From contig NZ_LT629711.1 in assembly GCF_900104525.1 (NCBI RefSeq), positions 806,001 to 870,000 on the forward strand: a stretch of DNA of 64,000 bases, read 5' to 3'. This document shows positions 25,436 through 34,382 of this stretch, piece by piece (position 1 is the first letter of the stretch; each line of letters opens with the position of its first letter). The notes under the pieces were generated by a model. That model was not told where the DNA came from, did no database searches, and saw nothing but the letters and a program-made list of their open reading frames with translations. The DNA comes from Pedococcus dokdonensis (GTDB lineage Bacteria > Actinomycetota > Actinomycetes > Actinomycetales > Dermatophilaceae). A program made the position numbers and the translations under genes.

Positions 25436-27457
25436 TCAGTCGTCGACCCAGAACCCTCGGCCGCCGCCGTAGAAGCCACCGAACTGCTCCCGGTAGGAGC
25501 CTGGACCCCGTGACCCGAGGTAGCTGCCGACGACCGCCGCCCCGAGGTCGTCGAGCTCGGGCGCCACGACCCGGCCGTCCACGCGGCGTGCCATCTGGTC
25601 GATGAACCGGGCCAGCCCCGGGTCCTCCCCGAGCCGGAAGAAGGTCACCTGCGCGCCGAGCCGTGCCACGTTGTCGAGCTCGCGCACGCTGTACGCGACG
25701 GTGAGGGGGTGCGGTGGGTAGTCGAAGTAGACCTCGCCATCGGGTTCGAGGTGGGCGGTGGGCTCACCGTCGGTGACGACGAGGAGCACCGGCTGGGCAC
25801 TCGGGTGCTTGCGGAAGTGCCGCGCCGCGAGGAGCAGGGCGTGGTGCAGGTTGGTCCCCTTGGCCCACTGTGCATCGAGGGCGGTGAGCTCCTCGATGTC
25901 CATCACCTCGGCATGCCGTCCGAAGCCGATCAGCTGGAGCGCGTCCCCGCGGAACCGGCTGCTGATGAGGTGGTGCAGGGCCAGGGCGGTGCGCTTCATC
26001 GGCACCCAGCGCCCGTCCATCGCCATCGAGAACGACGTGTCGACGAGGAGTGCGACGCAGGCCTGGGTGCGCGCCTCGGTCTCGGTGACCTCGACGTCGC
26101 GGATGTCTATCCGTATGCCGCGTGCGGGCTGCCCGCCCTCGCTCGCCGTCCGGAGGACCGCGTTGGTGACGGTGCGGGTGACGTCCCACGGCTCGGTGTC
26201 GCCGAACTGCCACTCCCGGGTCGCGCCGCTGGCCTCACCTGCCGCGCCTGCGTGGCGCACGTCGCGTTGCCCCTGGCGCCCGGACAGGCGGGTGGCGACG
26301 TCGCGCAGCAAGGCCTTGCCGAGCTGGCGCATCGCCTTCGGGGAGAGGCGCAGCTGGCCGTCGGAGGTGCGGTTGAGGTAGCCCGAGTCGCGCAGCGCCC
26401 GCTCCAGCTCGGAGAGGGTCCGGGCGTCGACCGCTGCGTCGTCGCCCACCAGCCTGGCCAGGGCGTCGATGTCGATGTCGTCCATCCGCGCGCCCGGATA
26501 GGACTGCGACAGCTGCTCGGCCAGCTCGTCGAGCGAGGCCAGCTGCTGGAGGGCGCCGGTCCCATCGCCCAGACCAAGGCCCTGTGCCCCCTCGAACTGC
26601 TCCGAACCGCCCCAGTCCTCACCGGGTCGCAGTGCCTGGAGGTTGGCGTCCAGCTGGCCGAGCTCGTCCATCAGGGCCGGAGACCCGAAGGCCTGCGCCG
26701 ACAGCTGCATCAGCTCGGCCCGCTGCTCCGCGGTCATCGAGTTCATCATCCGCTGGGCCGCGGCGGCCCGCTGGGCGAGGCTGTCGATGAGCTCGTCGAC
26801 GTCCTGTGGGTCGTCAGGGAAGAAGTCGCCGTGCTGCTCCATGAACTCGCGGAACTGCTCGGAGGTGTCCTCACCCCGCGCGTGGGCGGCGAGCAGGTCG
26901 TTGAGGTCCGACAGCATCTGGCGGACCTGCTCGCGGTCCTCGTCGGTGGCGTTCTCGAGGGCCTGCTTCATCCCGGCGAAGCGCTGGTCGAGCGCCTCCC
27001 TGCCGAGCAGGTCCTTGATCCGCTCGTAGTCGGCACGGGCCGAGGGGCTGCGCCACGAGTAGTCGGCGAGCTCGCTGACCGCGCTGGCCGTCGACGGCGG
27101 CAGGCTCTCGATCCGCATCTCCGCGAGCCGCGCGTCGTCGTCGAGGTCGCGGGCGAGCTGCTTGCGCTCCTCCAGCACGGCACGGTCGAGCAGCTCGCGA
27201 ACCTCACGCAGCGTGCCGTCGAGGGAGTGGCGCTGGAGCAGCTCCTGTCGCTTCTCGGCGACCCGTCGTGCCAGCTCGTCGAGCCCGGTCTGGTCCCGGC
27301 TGCCGCGCCGCAGGTACTCGCGCATGGCGTGGTCGGCGGAGTAGCCGGCCATGACGTCCTGCCCGATCACGTCGAGCGCGTCGGCCAGGTCGACCGGCGG
27401 GGCCAGGGGGTCAGGCCCACCGGAGTAGCGCGCGTAGCGCGCCCGGTGCGGGCTCAT
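25436..27457 (-). CDS. von Willebrand factor type A domain protein (MoxR/chelatase partner)
   Basis: The 673-residue protein has a long helical N-terminal region (residues 60-400, rich in DELAEQL-type heptads). The C-terminal VWA domain contains the MIDAS motif in VALLVDTSFSMA (about residue 470) and VVTDGEPTAH further on. It overlaps the upstream AAA+ ATPase gene by four bases. VWA/AAA+ pairs of this type act together in metal insertion or complex remodelling; the client is unknown. Confidence 0.88.
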   Translation of the reverse strand: MSPHRARYARYSGGPDPLAPPVDLADALDVIGQDVMAGYSADHAMREYLRRGSRDQTGLDELARRVAEKRQELLQRHSLDGTLREVRELLDRAVLEERKQLARDLDDDARLAEMRIESLPPSTASAVSELADYSWRSPSARADYERIKDLLGREALDQRFAGMKQALENATDEDREQVRQMLSDLNDLLAAHARGEDTSEQFREFMEQHGDFFPDDPQDVDELIDSLAQRAAAAQRMMNSMTAEQRAELMQLSAQAFGSPALMDELGQLDANLQALRPGEDWGGSEQFEGAQGLGLGDGTGALQQLASLDELAEQLSQSYPGARMDDIDIDALARLVGDDAAVDARTLSELERALRDSGYLNRTSDGQLRLSPKAMRQLGKALLRDVATRLSGRQGQRDVRHAGAAGEASGATREWQFGDTEPWDVTRTVTNAVLRTASEGGQPARGIRIDIRDVEVTETEARTQACVALLVDTSFSMAMDGRWVPMKRTALALHHLISSRFRGDALQLIGFGRHAEVMDIEELTALDAQWAKGTNLHHALLLAARHFRKHPSAQPVLLVVTDGEPTAHLEPDGEVYFDYPPHPLTVAYSVRELDNVARLGAQVTFFRLGEDPGLARFIDQMARRVDGRVVAPELDDLGAAVVGSYLGSRGPGSYREQFGGFYGGGRGFWVDD

Positions 27458-28866
27458 CCGTAGACCGTCTCGCCGTCAGCCGAGTCCTTGTCGACGCGGC
27501 GCGCGAGGTAGAGCGCCTCGAGCGCGAGCTCGACGGCGCCGGCCCGCTCACCGGCGTTGTGGGCCTCGAGGCGTTCGGCGAGGGCGTCGTAGAGATCGGA
27601 CTCGCCGAGCACCGGCAGACCGGCCAGGACGTCGGTGGCAGCCACCTGTTCACCCGTCGTCACCGTGGCGCCACCCTCCAGCGCCTCGACGAGCAGAGCC
27701 AGGTCGATCCCGCCCAGGTGTCGCCGGGCGGTGTCGGCGATGGAGGTGCGCAGCAGGTGGGTGAGGATCTCCTGCTCGCGGCCCTCCTCACCGGTCTCGA
27801 ACTCGATCTTGCCGGCGAGCACCTCGACGGCGCTGTCCAGGTCGACGACGCGAGCGACTGCCTCGGGCTCACCCTGCCGCGTGGCGCGGTGGAGCGCGGC
27901 GGCGGCGACGGTCTCGGCGCCGGCGATCGAGAACCGCGCGGAGACGCCGGAACGCTGGTCGACAGAGCTCGACTCGCGCAGCGCGCGGGTGAAGCGCGCG
28001 AGGATCTCCACCAGGTGGTCGGGCAGCTGTGCGACGAGCTCGGCCTCCTGCCGGATCACGGCCATCTCGTCGTCGAGCTCGCGCGGGTAGTGGGTGCGGA
28101 TCTCGGCGCCGAACCGGTCCTGCAGCGGGGTGATGATCCGGCCACGGTTGGTGTAGTCCTCGGGGTTGGCGCTGGCCACGACGAGCACGTCGAGAGGCAG
28201 ACGGAGCACGTAGCCACGGATCTGGATGTCGCGCTCCTCCATCACGTTGAGCATCGCGACCTGGATCCGCTCGGCCAGGTCAGGTAGCTCGTTGATCGCC
28301 ACGATGCCGCGGTGGCTGCGTGGGATCAGCCCGAAGTGGATCGTCTCCGGGTCACCGAGTGAGCGGCCCTCGGCGACCTTCATCGGGTCGACGTCGCCGA
28401 TGAGGTCGGCGACCGACGTGTCCGGGGTGGCGAGCTTCTCGGCATACCTCTCGTCGCGGTGCCGCCACTCGATCGGGAGGTCGTCACCCAGCTCGTTCGC
28501 GAGACGGCGCGACGCGTGGGTGATCGGCTCGTAGGGGTGCTCGCCAAGCTCGGACCCGGCGATGACGGGGGTCCACTCGTCGAGCAGTCCGACGAGGCTG
28601 CGCAACAGCCTGGTCTTGCCCTGCCCGCGCTCGCCCAGCAGGACGATGTCGTGCCCGGCGAGCAGCGCCCGCTCCAGCTGTGGGATCACGGTGGTGGCGA
28701 AGCCGTGCAGACCGGGCCACGGGTCGCGTCCCTCGGCGAGCGCTGCCACGAGGTTGCCGCGCACCTCCTCGCGGAGGCTGCGCAGCTCGTGACCCGAGGC
28801 GCGGAGCTCACCGAGGAAGCGGGCGGTGGGCGGGGGAGTGGGTGCAGCAGCAGTGGGGTGCGTCAC
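27454..28866 (-). CDS. MoxR/Mg-chelatase-type AAA+ ATPase
   Basis: This 470-residue ATPase has Walker A GERGQGKT (residues about 78-85), a Walker B region in HRGIVAINELPDL, sensor 1 in VLVVASANPEDYTNRG, and an arginine-finger region in TPLQDRFGAEIRTHYP. It matches the BchI/magnesium-chelatase-like subfamily. The GTG start follows GGAG. It is coupled to the VWA gene downstream by an ATGA overlap, so the two proteins probably form one remodelling complex. Confidence 0.88.
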   Translation of the reverse strand: MTHPTAAAPTPPPTARFLGELRASGHELRSLREEVRGNLVAALAEGRDPWPGLHGFATTVIPQLERALLAGHDIVLLGERGQGKTRLLRSLVGLLDEWTPVIAGSELGEHPYEPITHASRRLANELGDDLPIEWRHRDERYAEKLATPDTSVADLIGDVDPMKVAEGRSLGDPETIHFGLIPRSHRGIVAINELPDLAERIQVAMLNVMEERDIQIRGYVLRLPLDVLVVASANPEDYTNRGRIITPLQDRFGAEIRTHYPRELDDEMAVIRQEAELVAQLPDHLVEILARFTRALRESSSVDQRSGVSARFSIAGAETVAAAALHRATRQGEPEAVARVVDLDSAVEVLAGKIEFETGEEGREQEILTHLLRTSIADTARRHLGGIDLALLVEALEGGATVTTGEQVAATDVLAGLPVLGESDLYDALAERLEAHNAGERAGAVELALEALYLARRVDKDSADGETVYG

Positions 28867-28944
28867 CTCCTCACGCTAACCCCGCGTGCGTCGAATCCGT
28901 ATGGCGGGGACCGCCCCTCGGACCGAGGGCACCTCGGAGCGTGG

Positions 28945-29514
28945 TCAGCCCATCGTCTTCTGTCCGTCGAGCGCCTCACGGATGATGTCGGCGTGGCCGG
29001 CGTGCTGGGAGGTCTCCGCGAGGATGTGGAGCAGTGCGCGGCGGGCCGACCAGGTCGCGCCCGGCTCGAACCAGGGCGCCTCGGGGAGCGGGTGGGAGTG
29101 ATCCAGGTCGGGCAGCTGAAGGACCAGCTCGTCGGTGCTGGCGGCCACCGAATCGTATTGTGCAAGAAGGCCTTCGAGGGTTTCGTCCGCAGTCATGCGA
29201 TGCGAGTCCATGAAGGCCCTGACGTGCTCCGGCGGGTTCTGCCAGTCGACGTCGTCCCAGTTGACATCGGGGCGCGGTGCGGGGCCGTCGACGATGAACT
29301 CGGCCCACTGCTTCTCGGTTGTGGCGACGTGCTTGACGAGACCGCCGAGGGTGAGCTCGGAGACGGTCGTGCGCTGGCGAGCCTGGTCGTCCGTGACGTC
29401 CTTGACGGTGAACCGGAGGAAGTCGCGGTGACGTCGCAGGGCTTCGACGAAGTCGGCGCGCTCACCCCCGCGAGTGGCGGAAGCGGTGGCAGCTGAGGTG
29501 GGTTCGTTGGTCAT
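28945..29514 (-). CDS. DinB/DUF664 family protein
   Basis: This 189-residue protein shows the four-helix DinB superfamily pattern: EALRRHRDFLRFTV, LTLGGLVKHVATTEKQWAEF (first metal histidine), and RALLHILAETSQHAGHADIIREALDG, with two further histidines. Members include mycothiol- or bacillithiol-dependent transferases and hydrolases. The final HAGHADIIRE block is typical of the actinobacterial mycothiol-transferase-like subgroup. The substrate is unknown. Confidence 0.87.
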   Translation of the reverse strand: MTNEPTSAATASATRGGERADFVEALRRHRDFLRFTVKDVTDDQARQRTTVSELTLGGLVKHVATTEKQWAEFIVDGPAPRPDVNWDDVDWQNPPEHVRAFMDSHRMTADETLEGLLAQYDSVAASTDELVLQLPDLDHSHPLPEAPWFEPGATWSARRALLHILAETSQHAGHADIIREALDGQKTMG

Positions 29515-29735
29515 GACTCCACGCTAGGTCGCCATCCGGTCAGATCCTGACCTGAACCAGTCGCTGCGGGTAGGCGCGGCCACCCGTGGCAGCGCCTACG
29601 CAGATTGGATGAGGCGGGGGCCGCAGTCGGCGTCACTGTCGTCGGTTGACTCCGCGTCGCGGCGGTTTGAGGGCACGCGACCAGGCTGACCTGCGGTTTT
29701 GTGGTCCAGATCCCTTGCCCTTGCGCTTGGCGTGT

Positions 29736-29748
29736 GTTCAACTTGAAC
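29736..29748. promoter_or_regulatory. Perfect inverted repeat upstream of the secreted-protein gene
   Basis: GTTCAA-C-TTGAAC lies 41 bases before the ATG at 29789 in an otherwise GC-rich region and is followed by GAAGTTAAC. It is a plausible operator or activator site for the two cell-surface genes that follow. The regulator is unknown. Confidence 0.4.
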
Positions 29749-29788
29749 GAAGTTAACGCCAGAGCCGGGGAGCTTGGGGTCGACTTTC

Positions 29789-30748
29789 ATGCAGGGGACA
29801 TGGCACGTGCGCAGCCTGATCAGGCTGTTCATCGGTGCTGTCCTGCTCTGCCTGGCCTGGCTCGTCCTGACCTCCGGGCAGGCATCCGCAACCGAGCGCC
29901 CGGAACCTGCTCGTCCTCTCGGCGGGCTCGGCAAGGCGGTCCCGCTGGTCGACGGTTCGGGCCTCGACTCGATCGTCGGAGGGCTCCTCCCGAAGTCGTC
30001 CGAGCCGGGCGAACGGCCGGAGCGCGCGACCGCGGGATCGGCAGCGGCTTCGACGAAGGCCGCCAAGGCGCGGCATGAAAAGCGTTCGCAGAAAACGAGT
30101 TCCACGATTCGTCCCAGCCTCGCACAGCCCGTCGAGCAGGCGGTCGGCACGGTTCGTTCGACCGTCGACACCGGGCTCTCACTCGTCGAGGACGTCACCG
30201 ATGTCACCGCGTCGGTGCCGGTGGTAGGCGCCCCCGTCGTGGACATCACCAACGCCGTGGACACGCTCGTGAGGTCCCTCCCGGTGCTGGGCGAGCCGTC
30301 GCCGATCGTGCCCCTGCCGATCGGCGACGTGATCGTCCCGGACCGGCCGATCGTGCCTGCCACGCCTGCCGCACCGGTGACGGATCCCGTTGCAGGAGAG
30401 GCGGACCACCGCATACCTCGAGCCGCTGAGGCGACTCCCGGTGGAGCTGCGGCGCTGGCTGGGACGCCCGCCGCGACGACGTCCCGCAGTGCCGCGCTCG
30501 CCCCCGTCGCCAGCTCCGTCGGGCCGGGGTCGCCGCCACTGCCCACCCTTCCGCTCTCGCCGCGCGACGCCCTGCCTGCTCCGCCGACCCAGCCGTCCCC
30601 CGGGGGCGCCAGCGGAGCGGGAGCCGCCGACCAGGCCGCTGCGACCGAGGCACTCTCGATCTCGATCCGCACGACGTCCTCTCGCACCGGTGCCGACTGG
30701 CGCCTGCCGTGCGGTCCCTGCGAGCAGCCCGGTACCCGACCTGACTAG
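29789..30748 (+). CDS. Secreted Ala/Pro-rich protein next to chaplin-like gene
   Basis: The 319-residue protein has a clear signal peptide (HVRSLIRLFIGAVLLCLAWLVLT, cleavage likely after SGQASA). A low-complexity extracellular region follows, with a valine-rich middle (VEDVTDVTASVPVVGAPVVD) and a Pro/Ala/Ser-rich tail that ends in CGPCEQPG. There is no membrane anchor, so it is probably released or wall-associated. ATG 29789 is chosen because the signal peptide follows at once. It lies 80 bases upstream of the chaplin-like gene and is likely co-regulated with it. Confidence 0.7.
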   Translation: MQGTWHVRSLIRLFIGAVLLCLAWLVLTSGQASATERPEPARPLGGLGKAVPLVDGSGLDSIVGGLLPKSSEPGERPERATAGSAAASTKAAKARHEKRSQKTSSTIRPSLAQPVEQAVGTVRSTVDTGLSLVEDVTDVTASVPVVGAPVVDITNAVDTLVRSLPVLGEPSPIVPLPIGDVIVPDRPIVPATPAAPVTDPVAGEADHRIPRAAEATPGGAAALAGTPAATTSRSAALAPVASSVGPGSPPLPTLPLSPRDALPAPPTQPSPGGASGAGAADQAAATEALSISIRTTSSRTGADWRLPCGPCEQPGTRPD

Positions 30749-30828
30749 TGCCGCTCTCGCGTCGCCCGTCGACGCAGCAGAGCCATGCCCGGACACGGGC
30801 GACCAAGCACGTTCAGGAAGGAAAGACC

Positions 30829-32560
30829 ATGCATGCATATGTGCGCAGAGGGCTCGAAGTGGCCCTCGTGGTCGGGGGAGGCATCCTGTTCTTCGCAGGA
30901 CAGGCATCCGCCGACGAAGGCACCACGGGCGCAGGTAGCGCCCTCGGTGGCAACCAGGTGGCAGTCTCCGTCGCCGTCCCCGTCACCGTGACGGGCAGCT
31001 CCATCTCAGTGGCCGGCGACTCGGACTCTTCCGGGTCGCAGGCGCAAGCACCAGCAGTGCGCACTGCCAGCGCCGGCACCACCTCGGGCAAGGACTCGAC
31101 CGGCGGGGGCAACCAGGCCGCTGTCGCGGTGTCGGTGCCCGTGACGGTGAGCGGCAACAGCGTCTCGGTGCTGGGGGACTCGTCGTCCTCGGGTTCGTCC
31201 GCGACGGCACCTGCCGGCTCCTCGGCTGGTTCGGCGGGGACGGCTGGTGACTCGACGTCGGGTGAGGACTCGGCGCTCGGGGCAACCAGGTGACCGCACC
31301 CGTCACCGCTCCGGTCACCGCGGGCGGCAACGCCGTGTCGGTGATCGGTGACTCCAGCAGCACCGGGTCGACGGCAACGGCACCTTCCGGTTCGTCCGCC
31401 ACGGCACCTGCCGGTTCGGCGGGCGGTTCGGCGGGGACGGCTGGTGACTCGACGTCTGGTGAGGACTCGGCGCTCGGGGGCAACCAGGTGACCGCACCCG
31501 TCACGGCTCCGGTCACCGCGGGCGGCAACGCCGTGTCGGTGATCGGCGACTCCAGCAGCACCGGGTCGACTGCGACGGCACCTGCCGGCTCGTCGGCTGG
31601 TTCGGCGGGGACGGCTGGTGACTCGACGTCGGGTGAGGACTCGGCGCTCGGGGGCAACCAGGTGACCGCACCCGTCACCGCTCCGGTCACCGCGGGCGGC
31701 AATGCCGTGTCGGTGATCGGCGACTCCAGCAGCACCGGGTCGACTGCGACTGCACCTGCCGGCTCGTCGGGCTCGGGCGCGGGCGACAGCACTTCCGGTG
31801 CGGACTCGACCGGTGGTGGCAACCAGGTGACCGCACCCGTCACGGCTCCGGTCACCGCGGGCGGCAATGCCGTGTCGGTGATCGGCGACTCCAGCAGCAC
31901 CGGGTCGACTGCGACCGCACCTGCCGGCTCGTCGGGCGGTTCGGCGGGCGGTTCGGCGGGAACGGCTGGTGACTCGACGTCGGGTGAGGACTCGGCGCTC
32001 GGGGGCAACCAGGTGACCGCACCCGTCACGGCTCCGGTCACCGCGGGCGGTAACGCCGTGTCGGTGATCGGTGACTCCAGCAGCACCGGGTCGACTGCGA
32101 CCGCACCTGCCGGCTCGTCGGGCTCGGGCGCGGGGGACAGCACCTCCGGTGCGGACTCGGCGCTCGGGGGCAACCAGGTGACCGCACCCGTCACCGCTCC
32201 GGTCACCGCGGGGGCAATGCCGTGTCGGTGATCGGCGACTCCACCACCACGGGGGCAGAGACCGGCCCGACGACGCCGACGGACCCGACGACACCGACGG
32301 ACCCGACGGACCCGACGACGCCGACGGACCCCGGAAGCGGTTCGGGGGACGATCAGGTGCCTACGGGTGACACCGGCACGGGCGCCGGTGCCGACTCGCC
32401 GGCCGCCTCGGCCCTGCCGGGCCTGGCCGCGCCTACCGCCGACTCGGCTCTCGCCATGACGGGTGGGTTCGCGTGGCAGCTGCTGCTGCTCGCGTGGCTC
32501 CTGCTCCTCGTGGGAGCCGGCGTCCAGATCACCGCCAGGAGGTTTGCCCTGGTCCGGTGA
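30829..32560 (+). pseudogene. Long chaplin-like repeat surface protein with LAXTG anchor; two frameshifts
   Basis: The signal peptide (VRRGLEVALVVGGGILFFAG-QASA) is followed by about eight repeats built on GNQVTAPVTAPVTAGGNAVSVIGD. This is the chaplin core GNxVxxPVxxPVxxxGNxVxVxG without its cysteines, linked by Ser/Gly/Thr spacers. A (D)PTTPT stalk, LAMTG, a membrane helix and ARR complete a class E sortase anchor, as in long chaplins. The frame is lost at GGGG 31279-31282 (other repeats have GGGGG) and at 32210-32214 (GCGGGGGC against GCGGGCGGC in other copies). Each break is repaired by one base. It probably coats hyphae or cells. Confidence 0.82.
31283..32232 (+). repeat. Tandem repeats of about 150-190 bp encoding chaplin-like units
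   Basis: Six near-identical units each contain the DNA for NQVTAPVTAPVTAGGNAVSVIGDS, separated by variable Ser/Gly spacers. Near identity at DNA level makes unit number prone to change by recombination and to mis-assembly. Confidence 0.9.
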
Positions 32561-32698
32561 GCGTGGCGGGGAGGGCGGACGGTGAAGCAGCCCGCCGTCC
32601 GTCCTTCCGCCTGCCCTGAGCACGGTGCTCACGCCGGCCTGATCGGGACTTGGGTGCGCCTAGGACCCGGGTCGGCTGCGGGTCGAGCGGGAATGCCG

Positions 32699-32719
32699 TA
32701 GGATCGAACACATGTTCGA
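32699..32719 (+). promoter_or_regulatory. Perfect LexA (SOS) box overlapping a -10 element
   Basis: TCGAAC-ACAT-GTTCGA at 32704-32719 matches the actinobacterial/mycobacterial SOS consensus TCGAAC(N4)GTTCGA with no mismatch. TAGGAT at 32699-32704 looks like a -10 box, so LexA would occlude the promoter. It lies 41 bases before the ATG of the gene at 32761. Confidence 0.85.
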
Positions 32720-32760
32720 ATCGCTGGAGGAGCTGCGTCTTACCTCCGGCACGGGTGCCG

Positions 32761-33195
32761 ATGCCTGCCTCGGCGCGCTCCGCTGACGGTGCGGGGCGAC
32801 GGGTGGGTCCGGCCCCCGCGCGACCGGCCAGCCCGGCCGTGCCCCCCGGCTGGCCACCCCTCGTGCCGCCTCCGGAGTCGCACGGGTGGCAGGTGCCGGC
32901 TGTCTCCTGGCTGCTCGACTTCTGCCCTTCGGAGTACCGCTTGTATGCCGGCTGGCGACGCCAGCCGGTTGCCCTCGCCTGGATGACGACGCGCCACATC
33001 GACTCCCAGCTGGTGGCGATGCGGCAGGCCTACCGCGAGGTGCGGGTGGAGCTCGGGGACCACCTGACGAGTGAGGGCCTGGCCCAGGTGCTGGCCGACC
33101 TGGAGACCGAGGGGGTGCGTCTGCTGGCCGCTCGTCGCAGCGCCGGCCTGGTCTATGACGCCCTGCAGGGCAAGCGCTACGTGCCGCGGCTCTGA
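32761..33195 (+). CDS. Conserved hypothetical protein under SOS control
   Basis: The 144-residue protein has a proline-rich N-terminus (residues 1-45) and a conserved-looking helical domain: SWLLDFCPSEYRLYAGWRRQPVALAWMT and EGVRLLAARRSAGLVYDAL, ending GKRYVPRL. Similar small actinobacterial proteins occur in LexA-controlled mutagenesis (imuA'/imuB/dnaE2) clusters (recollection, moderate certainty). Here it stands alone behind a perfect LexA box. A 24-codon frame beginning at the ATG inside the LexA box (32712) is probably not used. The end overlaps the LacI gene by 19 bases. Confidence 0.72.
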   Translation: MPASARSADGAGRRVGPAPARPASPAVPPGWPPLVPPPESHGWQVPAVSWLLDFCPSEYRLYAGWRRQPVALAWMTTRHIDSQLVAMRQAYREVRVELGDHLTSEGLAQVLADLETEGVRLLAARRSAGLVYDALQGKRYVPRL

Positions 33196-34217
33196 GGGTG
33201 CCGTGACGAGCTCTGCCGCGCCGCGAGGGTGGGGGTGAGCAGGGCGGTGAGCGACAGGTCGGTGCCCTTGGCGTGCACGATCCGCCAAGCCTCGGCGGCG
33301 GCCTCCTGCAAGGGCTGCCGCACGCTGGTCAGCTGTACCACCTCGGCGAGGTCGCTGTCGTCGAAACCCACGACACCGAGGTCGCGACCGGGCTGCAGGT
33401 CGCGGTTGCGTGCGGCGCGCAGCACCCCGAGTGCCAGCAGGTCAGAGGCGCACAGGATGGCACCGTCCCGGCCGAGTCCCTCGAGCAGCCGGTCGGCTGC
33501 GGTGGTCGCGGCAGTCAGGTCCTCGACCGTCTCGGCATCCCTCGCGGAGTCGGCCAGGCCGGCGTCGGCCAGGCCGGCGAGCCACCCGGCGCGGCGGTCG
33601 TCCCCGAGGGCCGAGCCGGCGGGGTAGCCGAGGTAGGCGACCGAGGTGTAGCCCTGCTCGAGCAGGTGGGCGACCGCGAGCCGCATCCCGGCCTGCCCGT
33701 CGACGTCGACCCACCGGCCCATGTGGGGCTCGTCCCAGATCCGTCCGAAGGTCACGAACGGCACGTCGTGCTGGAGCAGCCAGGCTGGCCGCGGGTCCCC
33801 GTGCACGGTGTCACCCAGGATGAAGCCGTCGACCAGGCCCGAGGTGAGGATGCGTTCGTAGCCCGTCATGGGGTTCGGTGGCTGCGGTGCGAAGGTGACG
33901 ACGTGGCAGCCGTGCGCGGGTGCTGCCACGGTCAGCTCGAGCAGGAACCGGTCGAGGACGTGGCCCACCCGCCCGGCCCCGGACGGGTTCAGCTCGAACC
34001 CATAGGCGGAGGTCTTGCGTCGACGCAGCTGCTGGGCTGCGGCGTTGGGCCGGAACCCGAGCCGCTCGATCTCGCGGTGCACCCGCTGGAGGGTGCCGGG
34101 CGCGACACGGTCGGGGTGGTTGACGGCGTTGCTGACGGTCTGGCGGGACACCCCGGCCGCGGTGGCGACGTCGACGATGGTGGCTCGGCTCGGTGTCGGT
34201 TCGGGTCCGCTTGCCAC
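33177..34217 (-). CDS. LacI-family transcriptional regulator
   Basis: The 346-residue regulator has the LacI helix-turn-helix (TIVDVATAAGVSRQTVSNAVNHPDRVAP, residues about 13-40) and hinge helix (RPNAAAQQLRRRKT). A periplasmic-binding-protein-like sensor domain follows with LCASDLLALGVLRAA and GVVGFDDSDLAEVVQLTSVRQP. The GTG at 34217 is preceded by GGAG. It is divergent from the glycogen-debranching-type enzyme gene, so control of that gene by a sugar ligand is likely (inference). Confidence 0.92.
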   Translation of the reverse strand: MASGPEPTPSRATIVDVATAAGVSRQTVSNAVNHPDRVAPGTLQRVHREIERLGFRPNAAAQQLRRRKTSAYGFELNPSGAGRVGHVLDRFLLELTVAAPAHGCHVVTFAPQPPNPMTGYERILTSGLVDGFILGDTVHGDPRPAWLLQHDVPFVTFGRIWDEPHMGRWVDVDGQAGMRLAVAHLLEQGYTSVAYLGYPAGSALGDDRRAGWLAGLADAGLADSARDAETVEDLTAATTAADRLLEGLGRDGAILCASDLLALGVLRAARNRDLQPGRDLGVVGFDDSDLAEVVQLTSVRQPLQEAAAEAWRIVHAKGTDLSLTALLTPTLAARQSSSRHPQSRGT

Positions 34218-34268
34218 TGTCGCTCCGTTAGGCTGTGATCGGTTGACGCGCCTGAGTGGAATGTCCCA

Positions 34269-34282
34269 TTTGAACGATCCAA
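34269..34282. promoter_or_regulatory. Possible LacI-type operator
   Basis: TTTGAA-CG-ATCCAA is an imperfect palindrome with the central CG typical of LacI-family sites. It lies between the divergent regulator and enzyme genes, beside a TTGACG (-35-like, 34243-34248). The match is imperfect, so confidence is low. Confidence 0.35.
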
Positions 34283-34382
34283 CTCCTGCGTCGAGAATGG
34301 CCGACGATCCTCGCCTCGTCAAGGTTTCGCGCCCGCGACGAAGCCTGGTCCGGCCCGCGACCCACCGGAAGGCGAGACCCAC

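Noticed and set aside
31283-32232. Possible CRISPR-like array because of regular repeats
   Set aside because: The repeats are long, translate in one frame to chaplin-like units, and the spacers are Ser/Gly-coding variants, so this is a repeat protein gene.
32712-32786. 24-codon frame starting inside the LexA box as a leader peptide
   Set aside because: Its start lies within the operator and probably upstream of or at the transcription start. No ribosome site is present.
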